Assembly: GCF_963082655.1 (NCBI RefSeq)
Contig: NC_081555.1
Location: forward strand, 183,665,424 to 183,729,423
Length of the DNA: 64,000 nucleotides
Origin: Stomoxys calcitrans
Lineage: Eukaryota; Arthropoda; Insecta; Diptera; Muscidae
Reading direction: 5' to 3'
Translations under genes and position numbers: made by a program
The notes under the pieces: generated by a model
What the model saw: the letters and a program-made list of their open reading frames with translations, nothing else
The model's database searches: none
What the model was told of the DNA's origin: nothing
Shown here: one piece after another, positions 20,660-31,667 of the stretch
Layout of the letters: the number at the start of each line of letters is the position of its first letter
How positions within the stretch are numbered: position 1 is the stretch's first letter

Positions 20660-20825
20660 CATCCTTTCTAAACTTAAATTACGCAATTCATACGTTTAGC
20701 AAAACACAATTTAAATATTAAAAGAAAGGAATTACAAAGTTTGGATCCCTTTTCCAACAAAAATCCCATAAAAAATTGCGACTGGCCCCTTAAAATGCAT
20801 ATAAACAGGCTACGCTAAATTAAAT
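20660..20825 (-). repeat. Inverted-repeat arm, right
   Basis: Reverse complement partner of 15735-15885; see there. Together the arms enclose about 5 kb. Confidence 0.55.
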
Positions 20826-21089
20826 GGGTAATAGACAAATAGACAGCTATAGAATTGATTAATTTAATAATAACGAAGTAAATCTGAAATTATTGGAGAA
20901 CATGTCAACAAATGCTTAAATTTAAAAAACAATTGTTCATGAATAAAGTATAAAAAACAGATAGTTTTTAAAGTGCATAACTGAGTGCACGTGCCAATTT
21001 TGTGGGGACTTTTCTTTAATTTTTTAAATTTTCAGTTATTTTTATCAAAACGCGATAAGAGTAAGAGCATAAAAACAGATGATCGATCA

Positions 21090-21180
21090 TTTGGATCGGA
21101 ACGAGCTTGCAGGAGCTTGACGAGGATCGCCACCTCCACATGAAAATGAGGCTACAACAACAAAAACAGCTGATAGAGTA
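21090..21180 (+). repeat. Family D fragment
   Basis: GATCGGAACGAGCTTGCAGG, GAGCTTGACGAGGATCGCC, ACCTCCACATGAAAATG and CTACAACAACAAAAACAGC in order. Confidence 0.65.
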
Positions 21181-21939
21181 TGTCCGATTGAACTAAAATT
21201 ATACTGTTAACAAATATTGTGGGAAATTATTAGTAACCTTGTTTTTAAAAAACGTTAGCGAAATGTTGTTTGCAAAAAAACCTGGCGGAGCGCCAAACCC
21301 ACAAACACCACAAATTGAAAAGCAACATGATCAGAACATCATATGTGAAATGAGCAGGGTAGACCGCAAATTTCAGGAGGATCTTCAAAACACCCATATG
21401 ACGAAACTTTGGAAGTAGAGTACGAATCTGCTATGATGTTAGGGGACGACCCATATACGTCACGGCATACAAACACACCACAACATTCTAAGTCGGCGTG
21501 TGGATATTTGTCCGTCCGCTTGTCGAAAGCAAAAAGTTCTCTTAAGTTGCTTCAATTTTTCTTCATCAATTAAGGAAAGTTTTGAAGTTTGGGATTTAAG
21601 ATAGCCCAAAACGGTTCATGCCTTTTATTTTTGAACTTTTGATCAGAGCTTAATTCCAATTCAACATTACGGTTGGTCACAATTTGCCTATAACTTATAT
21701 ATAAACCAGTTTTAATTTTGTCTTCTTGAGTCCCTGGATACAATTCTTTTTTAATTTAAATGGAACTATTGGATGTGAACTTTTGTTCCGACTTCTATTT
21801 TTCAAAATGGTTACAAAGAGAAAGAGAAGCCATGAAATGATGAAAGCTAATCTGCACTGGCTCCTACTTAAATACAGAACGCCTTTGATGCTCAATATAA
21901 GAAGGCGAATTATTGGCACCTTTAAATCACTAGTGACCA
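21181..21939. other. No gene recognised
   Basis: A scrap at 21410-21470 (AGAGTACGAATCTGCTATGA, then GGGGACGAC) resembles family E. Two opposite 80-codon frames at 21695-21968 overlap each other and show no recognised domain. Confidence 0.4.
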
Positions 21940-22425
21940 TCACGTTCCCGCAGCGATCGTTACTATGAACCCAATCAAACTTGCTCGTCTGTAAAAGCGT
22001 GACGAGGACTGCTATCTCTACATGTGGCTACAACAACAAAAACTTAATATACAATAGATACCGGCAGGGGATGAATATAAGCACCACACGGGTTGCAATA
22101 CTTATTACCGACTTATGTGGTGTTCATCGTCATCACGAGAAGCTCAACTGAGAGCGCGTCCACAGGTTGCGAATTGTGGAATACGGAGTAGATGCAATTA
22201 CAGTCACGGCCAATCAACGAAATCGAGTGCAGAGTTTCATCGGGAGGTCGAGAAGCACTGGCTCATGCTTTAGTACAGAGGACTCCGATACTCGATATGG
22301 CAAGGAGGGTTTTTGGTTTCTTTGAATAACCAACGGCCATAACGTACCCATGGTGATCGGTGTATTGAACCGGAATGAGCTTGCTATACTATGGAGTTTG
22401 ACGAGTACCACTTAAGGCGATAGGT
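21940..22425 (+). repeat. Family D, two adjacent partial copies
   Basis: 21940-22045 carries CGTTCCCGCAGCGATCG, GCGTGACGAGGACTGC and CTACAACAACAAAAAC. 22060-22425 carries ACCGACTTATGTGGTG, GATACTCGATATGGCAAGGA, AATAACCAACGGCC, GGTGATCGGTGT and GAGTTTGACGAGTACC. The second copy shows more of the upstream part of the family than any other here. Confidence 0.6.
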
Positions 22426-22479
22426 GTGTAGGCAGCTGAAAGAGATGATCGGCGGAGTGACAATTCCGAACATCCAGTG

Positions 22480-23056
22480 TCCCAAATTACTTCGTGTCAC
22501 GAGTTGTTTTATTTGACGTCCAAACGCGTGTACAAAATTTCATAAAATTCGGTTTAGATTTTAAGCCTGCAAGACTTTAAGCTTGTATAAGCCACAATTT
22601 TGGCATCCTAATACGTGCGCAAAATTTCATTAAAATCAGTCCTGATTTAGATATATGTAGCTCATATTGACTTTTTAGGCAATATACATAAGATCAATAT
22701 TCAATTATCATAAGATCTCTACACGGTACGTGTGCGAATTTCATCAAAATCGGAACAGATTTAAATGCTGCTCCTTTATATAACATTTGTCTGATATGGG
22801 TTTTTGAGGCTGTAGAAATCCACAATTTTTTCCTAACGTAAGAAAATCTTACAAGGTTCTATTCGATTTTTGAGGCTGTAGAAATCCACAATTTTTTCCT
22901 ATCATAAGAAAATCTTACAAGGTTCCATTCGATATTTCAATGGGTATTCAAAATTAAAGTCTGACTAGATTTAGCGATTCTATATACTAAAATTAGTACG
23001 TAGCCAAGGTGGTGTAGGGTTTTTATAGCCCCACTTTTGCCTTTCCTTACTGGTTT
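22480..23056 (+). repeat. Family C repeat, 5'-truncated
   Basis: Modules with AAAATCGGAACAGATTTAAAT and TATATAGCTC-like motifs end in GGTGGTGTAGGGTTTTTATA and a tail CCTTTCCTTACTGGTTTT, the family-C 3' end (compare the minus-strand copy starting near 59188). A 66-bp direct duplication lies at 22801-22932. Confidence 0.75.
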
Positions 23057-23279
23057 TATTTTAATCAATAGCGGCCAAACTGTTGATGTTGGCAATAAAA
23101 TACTGATTTCATTGACCTTTAGAAATGTTTAGTGGTAAATTGTTTTTTTGTTTTGCTCACGAAAATATGTGATAAAATTACAGTAAACAAATTGCAACGC
23201 ATCAAAATACTGATTAATTTATCCAAAGCGAATTATGAATGGTGTGCAATTTTGAAACTACAAAGAAACGAAACCTTTT

Positions 23280-23460
23280 CTATTGTTGTTATATTTGTAT
23301 GTGGAGGTTGCGATCCCCGTATAGCTTCTTCAGGTCAGCAAGGCGATTCCGGTCCAAAGCTATAAATACTACATAAGTCCGAGTTCAAAGTTGCATGATT
23401 TGTGGTGCTCATCGTTATGCCGTGCCGGGATAACCTTTAGCCACATAATATTGGAGAATT
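23280..23460 (-). repeat. Family D copy, inverted
   Basis: Plus-strand text GTATGTGGAGGTTGCGATCC and GGCGATTCCGGTCC is the complement of the family-D core; 23370-23450 matches the upstream part of the copy at 22083 (complement of GACTTATGTGGTG-like text). Confidence 0.55.
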
Positions 23461-23759
23461 TCACCCGTTGCTCTCCGAAACGAAAATCTTGATGAATACG
23501 CTTACATTTCACCAGAGGCATGGCTACACATTCCAGTTCCTTTGTCAGCTCGGAGTATCCTGTTTTGTATAGTGATTAAATGATTCTAAGTACTCCTTTT
23601 AAGCCATTAGAAAAAAGGCATTTATTTATTTCACATGTTTTTAGCTTATACTTTTTATGGCAATTAACAGCTGTTCACGTGGAAATTCGAATAGAGTACC
23701 AGCCCTAAGCAGTTAAATCTTATGATCTGTCAATATCAGTAATGTGACGGAGGACGGAC

Positions 23760-23890
23760 ACATGTTCATGATCACAAGGGTGCACGACGTGCCAAATTTC
23801 TGTCCAATTGGGCAAAAATTGAAGGCTTCCGGGGCCTCAAGAAATCAAATCAAAAAATGGACTTATATTGCGGGCAATGTCCGTTTACAG
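23760..23890 (-). repeat. Family B-like fragment
   Basis: CCAAATTTCTGTCCAATTGG, GCAAAAATTGAAGGCTTCC and GGGGCCTCAAGAAATCAAAT follow the order of a family-B module in minus orientation. Confidence 0.45.
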
Positions 23891-23989
23891 AGTTATCAAA
23901 GCGTATGTGGCATGGAGAGCAAAAATGTACTTAAAGAAATAGCTGCGAAAAATTTACCTATGAAAGTTGCATTATAAAAAAGTGGCGAT

Positions 23990-24233
23990 ACTTATCTCAA
24001 ATCAATGAGTGCTGGCCGATACAAGTTTAAGCTCAATGATAAGTAAGTCTTTTTTTAATGCCGATTCCGAACAACTTGCCGCAAAGCGACACCAATTAAT
24101 AGAGAAGTTTACACAGCTGATTACTTAAGGTAAATACCTCACAAGTGACGCGAGCATTAGAAGGGGATAACCACTCCTGAAAATGTTATTCTGATCCTAG
24201 GAATTCTGCGTCAAATATGGATATGCTAAAATC
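23990..24233 (-). mobile_element. tRNA-derived SINE, degraded
   Basis: Plus-strand text ATCAATGAGTGCTGGCCGAT, AAGTTTAAGCTCAATGATAAG, GCCGCAAAGCGACACC and TGATCCTAGGAATTCTGCGTC is the complement of the SINE body and head. The B box and A box are worn. Confidence 0.8.
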
Positions 24234-24302
24234 GAAGCAATTGTGACCCCTTTGCTAAATTGCAAAATCCTGTATTGCATTCAAGATTTAGTTACAATTC
24301 AT

Positions 24303-25232
24303 ATTTCAACAAGTAAAAAAGTGTTCAGTTCGGCTGTGCCGAACTTTGGATTCCCATTACATTGGATATATATTAATCATCCTATTTCATTATAACTGCA
24401 CTACCATATCCATAGTTATATTTAATTAGAAGCTGGACGGATCATATTTTATTCAGGTCCCGAGAACTCTTATACAAGCAAAAGTTTCATCGAAATCAGG
24501 CAATAAATCCACTTTTTATGGAATTGAGACACTAAGTTGGAAGATTGGTGTATATGGCAGCTATATCTATACAGTCTGATCTGATTCATACTTGGGTTCG
24601 TCGGTTTCAACGAAATCGGATAATAAATAAATCTTCTATGGGCTTTTGACACTTGATCGGCAGATTGGTCTATATGACATCTATATCTAAATAAAGACAG
24701 ATCTGAACCATATTTAAGTCGTATGTTGGGAGACTTAAAAAAAAACCTACTGCTTAAAATTTTAGCGAAAACGGGTAGTAAATAAAGCATTTATGGGCTT
24801 CAGATACTTGATCGGCAGATTGAACTATATGACAGCTATATCGAAATATAGAGATCTGAACCATATTTGGGTAGGATGTCGAGAGGCTTAAAAAACCTAC
24901 TGCTTCAAATTTCAAAATCGGGTAACAAATGCAGCTTTAATCGGTTGTCAGACCCTTAAACGGCAGATCAGTCTATATGGCAGTAATATCCAAATATGGT
25001 CCGATTTGGCCCGTTCAAGAATTAAACATGCGTGCAGCAAAAAGACATATATGTGTCAAATTTCAGCCCAAAATTTCATTTTTTGAAGGCTGTAGAGCGA
25101 TTAAACAGACGGATGAACAGATGGACGACGATCGAAAATATATGCACCTCGTAGAATAGGAAATAGATATTTCGATGTGTTGCAAATAGAATGACTAAAT
25201 GAATATAACCCCTATGCAATGGTGGTGGCTAT
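24303..25232 (-). repeat. Family A-like repeat, diverged
   Basis: Opens (plus view) CAACAAGTAAAAAAGTGTTC and a palindrome variant TTCGGCTGTGCCGAA, and closes with GCAATGGTGGTGGCTATAAAA. Modules with GGCAGATTGGTCTATATGAC-type text repeat between. A GACAGATGGA-like tract near 25115 is the worn GTCY region. Confidence 0.75.
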
Positions 25233-26730
25233 AAAAATATTACCACGTCTATGTATTTGATTTTAAAATTTTCATATGTCATACCAAATATACCGCAAAA
25301 ATAATTGACGGACTATTTGCTTTCATCAAAATTGTCACAATAAGAGAATTTTACTTTAACTCGAATCGAATACACTCAGTTGATGGTGGGTTGCCCACCT
25401 CTGGATCTGGATCAATTGCTTCAAAACAACAAACGACATACTCACTCATAATCTTTGTGGAAGATTTATACACCATTTCATGGTGTTTATTAAAACACTG
25501 TGGGAGAGTGGCACTTCTACCACTCAAACATTTGTAAGACTTCCTCACACAACTTGGCAAAGTACACACGTAAATATGTTCCCCGGCCACGGTTCCGTTT
25601 CTTGTCCTATATTGTATTATAGATCATATTTATCCTGTGTTGCATTATGGAACACTATTAGGTCATGTAAAGATGTTTGTTCAAACTCCTTTAGGATGTG
25701 GTGTAATAATGTTTACTCGACAACATGTAGCATGGCAACAGTTGATAGAACACACAAGCTTTGCTGATTACAAAGGGAGGGAGGGGTTGGGGCGATACGA
25801 AGACGTAAGACACAAGATGGTAGCCCACTTGCATTGCATTGCTTATCGAGCAAGTAAATGCATTGCATGGCTTGTCGACTTGCGCTCAAATGTCAAAGTA
25901 TGGTGCACCTTTTTTTAAGGAGAATTCAATGGGAGAGTCTGGGTGGGCCGCTCTATTTCATTGTTGGAATCTAAAGTTCGGAGTGTGTTTCATGTTTTAC
26001 CTTCTGCAGCTATTGGAAATTATATCTCTACGATGACACAAACAGCTGTTTCTGCTTTTATTCTTCGACGGCTTTCTTTATGTTGCGCGTCGTGGTTTTT
26101 GTTTTGTGTTTTCTATATTTCTTTTTATTTTTCACTTTGTTTCTTTCTTTCGTTTCTTTCTTGCATTTGATGCCTTGTTGTTGTTATTGTGTGGCACTAA
26201 ACAAAAATTCATTCACATGTTGCTGTGCTTCCGCAATATTTATTTTTTCTTTTCCTTCTGAATTTTTTTTGGCCCGAACTTTAGAAGGTATTTACGACCA
26301 CTTCGATATCAGAGAAACGGCATATTAAATGCGATACGTTTAGCAGGTCGCGGTTTGTATTTTCGTTTTTTTCTCGTGCACTACACTACGGATTAATACG
26401 TGTCGGCAAGTTTGTTGTTTGTTGGAAAAAGTTTACTTTTGTTACCACGTCCGTTCCCTGCGCGACTTTGATAATGATTGGAAATTTAAGCAAAACAGTC
26501 TAGGGAATCTGAAAGTCGATTTTCAACTAATCGACTTTTTGTATGGGAAAGTCGACAAATCGAAGTCGACTTTAAATGGATTAAAAATATCGAATAATCG
26601 ATTTGTCCATTTAATTATGCTGTGTTTTTTTAGCTCTAACCAGTGCAAGTCTTATAAATTGTACTGAACAGTTATCGATATCGTCTGATAACAGATAATG
26701 GAATGTTTTTTTTTAAATGCAATGCATGGC
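25233..26730. other. No gene recognised
   Basis: Only overlapping short frames (65-95 codons) on both strands. 26060-26180 is a T-rich, pyrimidine-biased stretch whose hydrophobic translations are an artefact. 26510-26615 contains several copies of TCGACTTT and its complement. Confidence 0.45.
26510..26615. repeat. TCGACTTT-rich short inverted repeats
   Basis: AAAGTCGATTTTCAACTAAT, ATCGACTTTTTG, AAAGTCGACAAATCG, AAGTCGACTTTAAATGG and AATCGATTTG sit within about 100 bp and can pair with each other. Similar text (CGATTTTTTCGACTTTCC) is at 63274. Confidence 0.4.
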
Positions 26731-26854
26731 TGAATAGTTTAAAGGGTATCTCACTTGTACAACAAAGAAAAATTCATGTGGTAAAATCGCCATGTTGTCA
26801 TCAAGCTGGTTGACGTTTTGCCAGCACACACAAAGAAATTTGTGGGAGTGTGTG

Positions 26855-26957
26855 TATACGAGAAAGAAGATAACAACAAAGAGAATGCATACATGAGCAG
26901 AGAATATGCGAGAAGGAGAATACAAACGCGCGAGAGCACCTTTTTAAGTCCGCCTTA
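26855..26957 (-). mobile_element. Degraded half of the 27-kb foldback element
   Basis: AGAAAGAAGATAACAACAAA, GAGAATGCATACATGAGCAG and AAGTCCGCCTTA match the right arm of the palindrome at 27026-27314 with rearrangement. Confidence 0.55.
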
Positions 26958-27025
26958 GGTTTTCAACAGTGAAAAACAAACAAAGTACCAGCCTTATGGT
27001 ACTGAAATAAAACACAGCTTTTATC

Positions 27026-27314
27026 AAGGCGGATTTAACAAGGTGGGCTCACGCGAACAGCTGTTAACATCCGGCCAGGTTTGACAGTATTAAGTTGTCA
27101 GATTTTTGCTTGCATTCTCTTTGTTGTCATCTTCTTTCTCTCACATTCTCTGCTCATGTACGTATGTGCATACGTGTGCGTACATGAGCAGAGAATATGC
27201 GAGAAAGAAGATGACAACAAAGAGAATGCAAACAAAAATCTGACATCTTAATACCGTCAACCCTGGCCGGCTGTGAAACAGCTGAGCATGAGACAACTTT
27301 GTTAAATCCGCCTT
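27026..27314. mobile_element. Foldback (palindromic) MITE, about 289 bp
   Basis: Starts AAGGCGGATTTAACAAGG and ends with its complement (…TTGTTAAATCCGCCTT). The two arms are complementary over most of their length (CATTCTCTTTGTTGTCATCT against AGATGACAACAAAGAGAATG), meeting near 27160-27180 at a short loop containing TATGTGCATACGTG. It encodes nothing. Both flanks contain TAAAACACAGC (27008 and 27316), which may be a diverged target duplication. Transposase source unknown. Confidence 0.8.
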
Positions 27315-27945
27315 GTAAAACACAGCAATTATATCCCGTAAATTTTGTGGTTGCTGCACATGATGTAAATAAACAATTTGAATGTCATCTTGAGAGTGTA
27401 CAGAAATTTTACAGCCTAGGGGAAATCACCAAACCCACAGAATTGCAAAGTTGATGGTGTTGTCCTTCTTAATTATATCACTGGATTCGCTAATAGAAGG
27501 TTAGGTCACTTGCGAAAACATAACATCATTATGGATGATAAATATGCCGATTGAAAATGTTATTAAATAGGAGAACACGTAAACAAAGAATGGATGTAAG
27601 AAGAGAACAAGTTGACATCCTCAATGCCAAAAGTACGATTGTTATCGCTTATAACCCATCGCACATATAGGGTAATTTCATATATAGTCAAAAAAGTATA
27701 TTTCTGGTGTCATTATGCAGTAAGTTTCAAGCATTTAGTTCGTTCAATAATCACTTTCATATATAGTAATTTTTCGCATATATTCCATTGTTTTATTGTA
27801 CTGACAAAAATAAATAAATTTAAATTATTTAAGATGTAGTGCACAAACAAACAAAATCTGGGAAAAATTACAAAACAAGTAAATTTTTTAATAATGAAAA
27901 ACGCCACATTGGTACCATTTCCTTTAAAATAAACATTGTTTGGCT
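27315..27945. other. No gene recognised
   Basis: AT-rich with short frames only. Confidence 0.45.
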
Positions 27946-28073
27946 TTTTTAACATTTGTTCACAGAGTTGCATTTTCAAGGTGACGCTCCTCAACACCTT
28001 CATTCTGTTTATGCCTTGAGCGCGTTGAGGAGCGTCTCGTTGTAAAATGCAACTCTGCAAACAAATGTTAAAA
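27946..28073. mobile_element. Short palindromic repeat with GCAGAGTTGCATTTT arms
   Basis: Left arm 27946-27998 (TTAACATTTGTTCACAGAG, TTGCATTTTCAAGG, GACGCTCCTCAAC) is the complement of the right arm 28021-28073 with a few mismatches. The spacer is ATTCTGTTTATGCCTTGAG-like. Single-arm copies are at 28205-28290 and 63108-63182. Confidence 0.75.
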
Positions 28074-28204
28074 GCAACTCGCAAAAGTTAAACAATTTTT
28101 AATTTTGACGACTGCAAACACTACTGTACATGTGGAAACACAGAATGACGCTCGCTTGCAAGCATCAAAGTTAAAAATTTTTTAACATTTAAGCATTACT
28201 TTTG

Positions 28205-28290
28205 TGGTATTTGAGTGCAGAGTTGTGTTTTCACAACGCGACGCTCTAAAACAAACTCAACTCGCTCATTCTGTTTTGGCCTTTATTGTC
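28205..28290 (+). repeat. Single-arm copy of the GCAGAGTTG repeat
   Basis: GTGCAGAGTTGTGTTTTCAC, AACGCGACGCTC and CTCGCTCATTCTGTTTTGGC, in the order of the 63.1-kb copy. Confidence 0.65.
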
Positions 28291-29598
28291 AATGAGGCCT
28301 CTCTACTCTTTGATTTCGGCAAGTGAAGTAACTTCATGCCATGACAAGCCAATGACGAATGATTTTCGCTAGTCAATAAAAGTGTGCTGGCGCCATCTGT
28401 GAATGTCAGCGTAACATTTTTGAATAGTGGGTTGAAACTTTATTGAGAACTGCATTAGCACTGTAACTGTTTTATTAAAGACGCTGTTTTATCGGCATAT
28501 CGTCAACTTTTGGGGTAAATATATCCGTTATAATTTTAAAAATTTTTGAGTGCTGCAAATGTCTTACACCGGACATTTTTAATGTGTTTGCTTGTGTTAG
28601 ATGAAAACTGGGAAATATGGGCATTTTTACATACATTTCTCTTCCATAAAATGAGACATGCGACCAATAAAATTGCAGAGTGTAAACAGAGACTTACATA
28701 TGGTAGCTTGAACTCATTACTTCTTTTTTTAAGTTTTTCTTCATTATAATAACTACATCCGCTTTTTGACATTGTGAAAATGACATTGATCGAATTTTCA
28801 CAACAAACTTTTTAGGTTAAGTGGAATACATATTCAAATTTTATTTGGCACTTCCTTCAGCACTCCGTACATTGCCGTTTATATTTTGCAGTGCCATCTA
28901 TGAAAATCAACATAGACTAAATATATTGTTAGCTGACTACGGTATTAACAGTAGAACTTCTTTATCGACGTTTGAATTTTCATAAAAGCTTTTGCTATTT
29001 TATCGTATACTTTTTCCTGAAAAATGTCTTTCTCAAAAATGATTTTTTTTGTGAGTGTTGTTTTATATTTTAGAGGTTTTTTATTGCTAGTAAGGAATCG
29101 AATTAAAAAAGTGTTCAATACAGATTGGTTGTTTATTTGGCATAAGAAGTTTTGCTAACACACCAAAGACATTAAAACTTAAGTGTTATGGTTACAACTA
29201 TGCGGAAGCGCGAGCTTGCACGATTGTTAAAAAGTTATATTAGTTAGGTTTGTATTTCCTTTGTCATTGCCCGGCTTTCGCGTCTAACAGATACCGGAAC
29301 TTAGGTGGAGACACAATACCAGACATGAACTAAGTTAGGGGAGTGGTATTGAAAACCATTAAAAAAAAAACCATTAAAGCACGAAATTTCTAACTTATTT
29401 TTTTTTAGAGGTTACTTTATAGTTTTTAGAGCACAACAAGCCGATTACTGGCTTAGGTCTATGTTCATAGTGGCATGGGGCGGATTAATATCTGCACGCT
29501 TTTTTCAACCTAACCAAACCTAACCTAGGTTTGAAGTGTGGGAGTTACAGAACAAACACATGCACGCATCTGACGGAATAAGTTAATCAACTCTCATC
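28291..29598. other. No gene recognised
   Basis: AT-rich. Short overlapping frames at 28536-28772 on both strands. A CCTAAC/CCAAAC cluster is at 29508-29530. Confidence 0.45.
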
Positions 29599-29900
29599 TT
29601 TGAAAGCGTTTCAGGGCGCAAGACTATGATTTGAATATGTTTTCTTTCAAAAATTGTTTTGCAGTCCGTAAATTAAAGAAATCGTTCCATTAAACCACAT
29701 TGCCAATTTCCGTTGAAATTACGCAATACAAATCAACCTATTTTAATTTTTTCTGACATGCAACCCCACCTTTAACTTTGAACGCATTTCAGGGCGCAAA
29801 ACATGATTTGGATTTGATTATAAAAATGGCTTTGCAGTCCGTAAAATGGAGAAATTCCTTAAATGAAATCTTATTAAACAACATTATTGACAATTTCCAT
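29599..29900. repeat. Imperfect direct repeat, ~177-bp period
   Basis: TTTGAAAGCGTTTCAGGGCG near 29600 and TTTGAACGCATTTCAGGGCG near 29777. Each is followed by ATGATTTG, a TTTTGCAGTCCGTAAA-like motif and CAATTTCCRTTGAAATTA. Diverged. Confidence 0.6.
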
Positions 29901-30639
29901 TGAAATTAATGTTGGACATGTCAAAAATAAGCTCATTTTTAGAAATTCATATGGCGCAAAGGCGCATGGTATGTAACTCAACCCAAATGGCGTATATGCG
30001 CGCATTTGACGGGTTAAGTACGCATAAGTGCTGCGCGTGGTAAGTAACTTCAGCCTTAATGGAATTACTCTAAAGTTTTCAATTTCATGTCGTTTGGTTA
30101 ATTTGTCGCACTTGTAAAACTCAAATGTTAATGATTAACTCTAAGGTTTTCCGTTTATGTCGCCTATGTTATTTGCGCACTCGCATACAAAACAAATGAG
30201 AATTTGACTTTTCCTGCCGTCGCTAGAGCTTTAACGAACACTTTCTTTTGAACCTTTACATTCCTTTGTTAAAAGGTTGTCTGAGATAACGACCTGTAAT
30301 ACATTTGGTGCGAATATTTTCCAAAAGATGGCAGCATTACGGCCTGCAACATCGGTTTTATATGTGGGCTACATCTACTTTTGGACCTATCTGGGTGACA
30401 TTTGGTAAGTGTTGTTAGATGTCAAAACTAAATTTTAAATTCAAAATCATGCCGAATGATTTATGTATTAAAGCTTATACCATATATAAGCTGTCTTCGC
30501 AATTTTCAATCCCTAATCCCTTCAATAGGAAGTATCTATTCCTAATTTCAAAGGGATTGCTTTATTCATTTGTGAATTTCATAGATGGATGGGCGGACGG
30601 AGTTGTACAAGATATTCAGACTGCTTGGTCTTCCTAATA
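29901..30639. other. No gene recognised
   Basis: Two related lines near 30065 and 30135 (ACTCTAARGTTTTC, then ATGTCG) suggest another old duplication. A 72-codon frame at 30419-30637 runs into a repeat (GGATGGGCGGACGG) and is not credible. Confidence 0.4.
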
Positions 30640-31302
30640 TCGTAAAAGTATGATCTAAATCTGTTTATAACCTGATATAGCCGCCATATACACCGATCCC
30701 CCGATTAGACTTTTGAGCTTCTAGAGCACGCAATTCTTATCCGATTTGGCTCAAATTTTGCGAGAGGTGTTTTGTTATGACTTCCAACAACTGTTTCATG
30801 TATAGTCTAATTCAGTTCATAACCTGATATAGCCGTTATATAAACCGATCCCCCGATTAGATTTTTGAGCTTCTAAAGGACGCAATTCTTATCCGATTTG
30901 GCTGAAATTTTGAACATATCGTTTTGGTATGACTTCCAACAACTGTGTCATGTATGGTCTAAATCAGTCCATAGCCTGATATAACCGCCATAAACCGATC
31001 TCCCGTTTTGACTTCCTGAGCTCTAGACGGCGCAATTCTTATCCACTTTGGTTGAAATGTTGCATACGTCGTTTTGGTATGACATCCATTAACTCTGCTA
31101 AGCATGGTCTAAATCGGTTGAAACCCTGATATAGCTGTCATATAAACCGATCTCCCAATTTGACTTTCAGTGCCTCTGAAAGGCGCAATTTTAACTCAAT
31201 TTGCATGAAATTTTTTTTTATCAACGAACGTGATAAATGCGATCTCTAGTGGGAAGGGTATAAGATTTGGCGCGGCTGAACTTATCGCGTTTTTGCTTGT
31301 TT
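30640..31302 (+). repeat. Family B-like repeat, 5'-truncated
   Basis: Modules with ATAACCTGATATAGCC, ACCGATCCCCCGATTAGA and TTATCCGATTTGGCT, ending GGGAAGGGTATAAGATTTGG, a worn palindrome and a tail TTTTTGCTTGTTTT. Confidence 0.8.
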
Positions 31303-31667
31303 TGGTCTATCTATGTATGTGTGGAATGCATGACAAATATTGTCCCTTCTAACTTTCCGCTTCATCGAGGAAACTCATTCGTTTGGTTTTTCTGGCATTT
31401 AGCCTTTATCCATATCTAGCGTGTAGTAGAACAACAATAGTGCAAAGGTATTTTAAACAGGGAAATGCCGCATAAGTCCTTCATACCTACTTGATGTTGA
31501 TGAAACATGTGTGCTGTGTATTGCTCACAATAACGATCGCCATCTTTGCTATGTCATAAAACGCATGTGATGTCTTTGGTCGAAATTCTTTTACAGACAG
31601 CGTGTGCAATAAACAACAGAAGGTTATGCTTTTGGGTGTAGAGTGGATGTGTGACCGCAACCCTTTT
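31303..31667. other. No gene recognised
   Basis: Short unique-looking spacer between two repeats. Confidence 0.45.

Noticed and set aside
26080..26328. Hydrophobic 82-codon frame resembling a membrane protein
   Set aside because: The stretch is a TTTC/TTTT-rich tract; such tracts always read as Phe, Leu and Ser.
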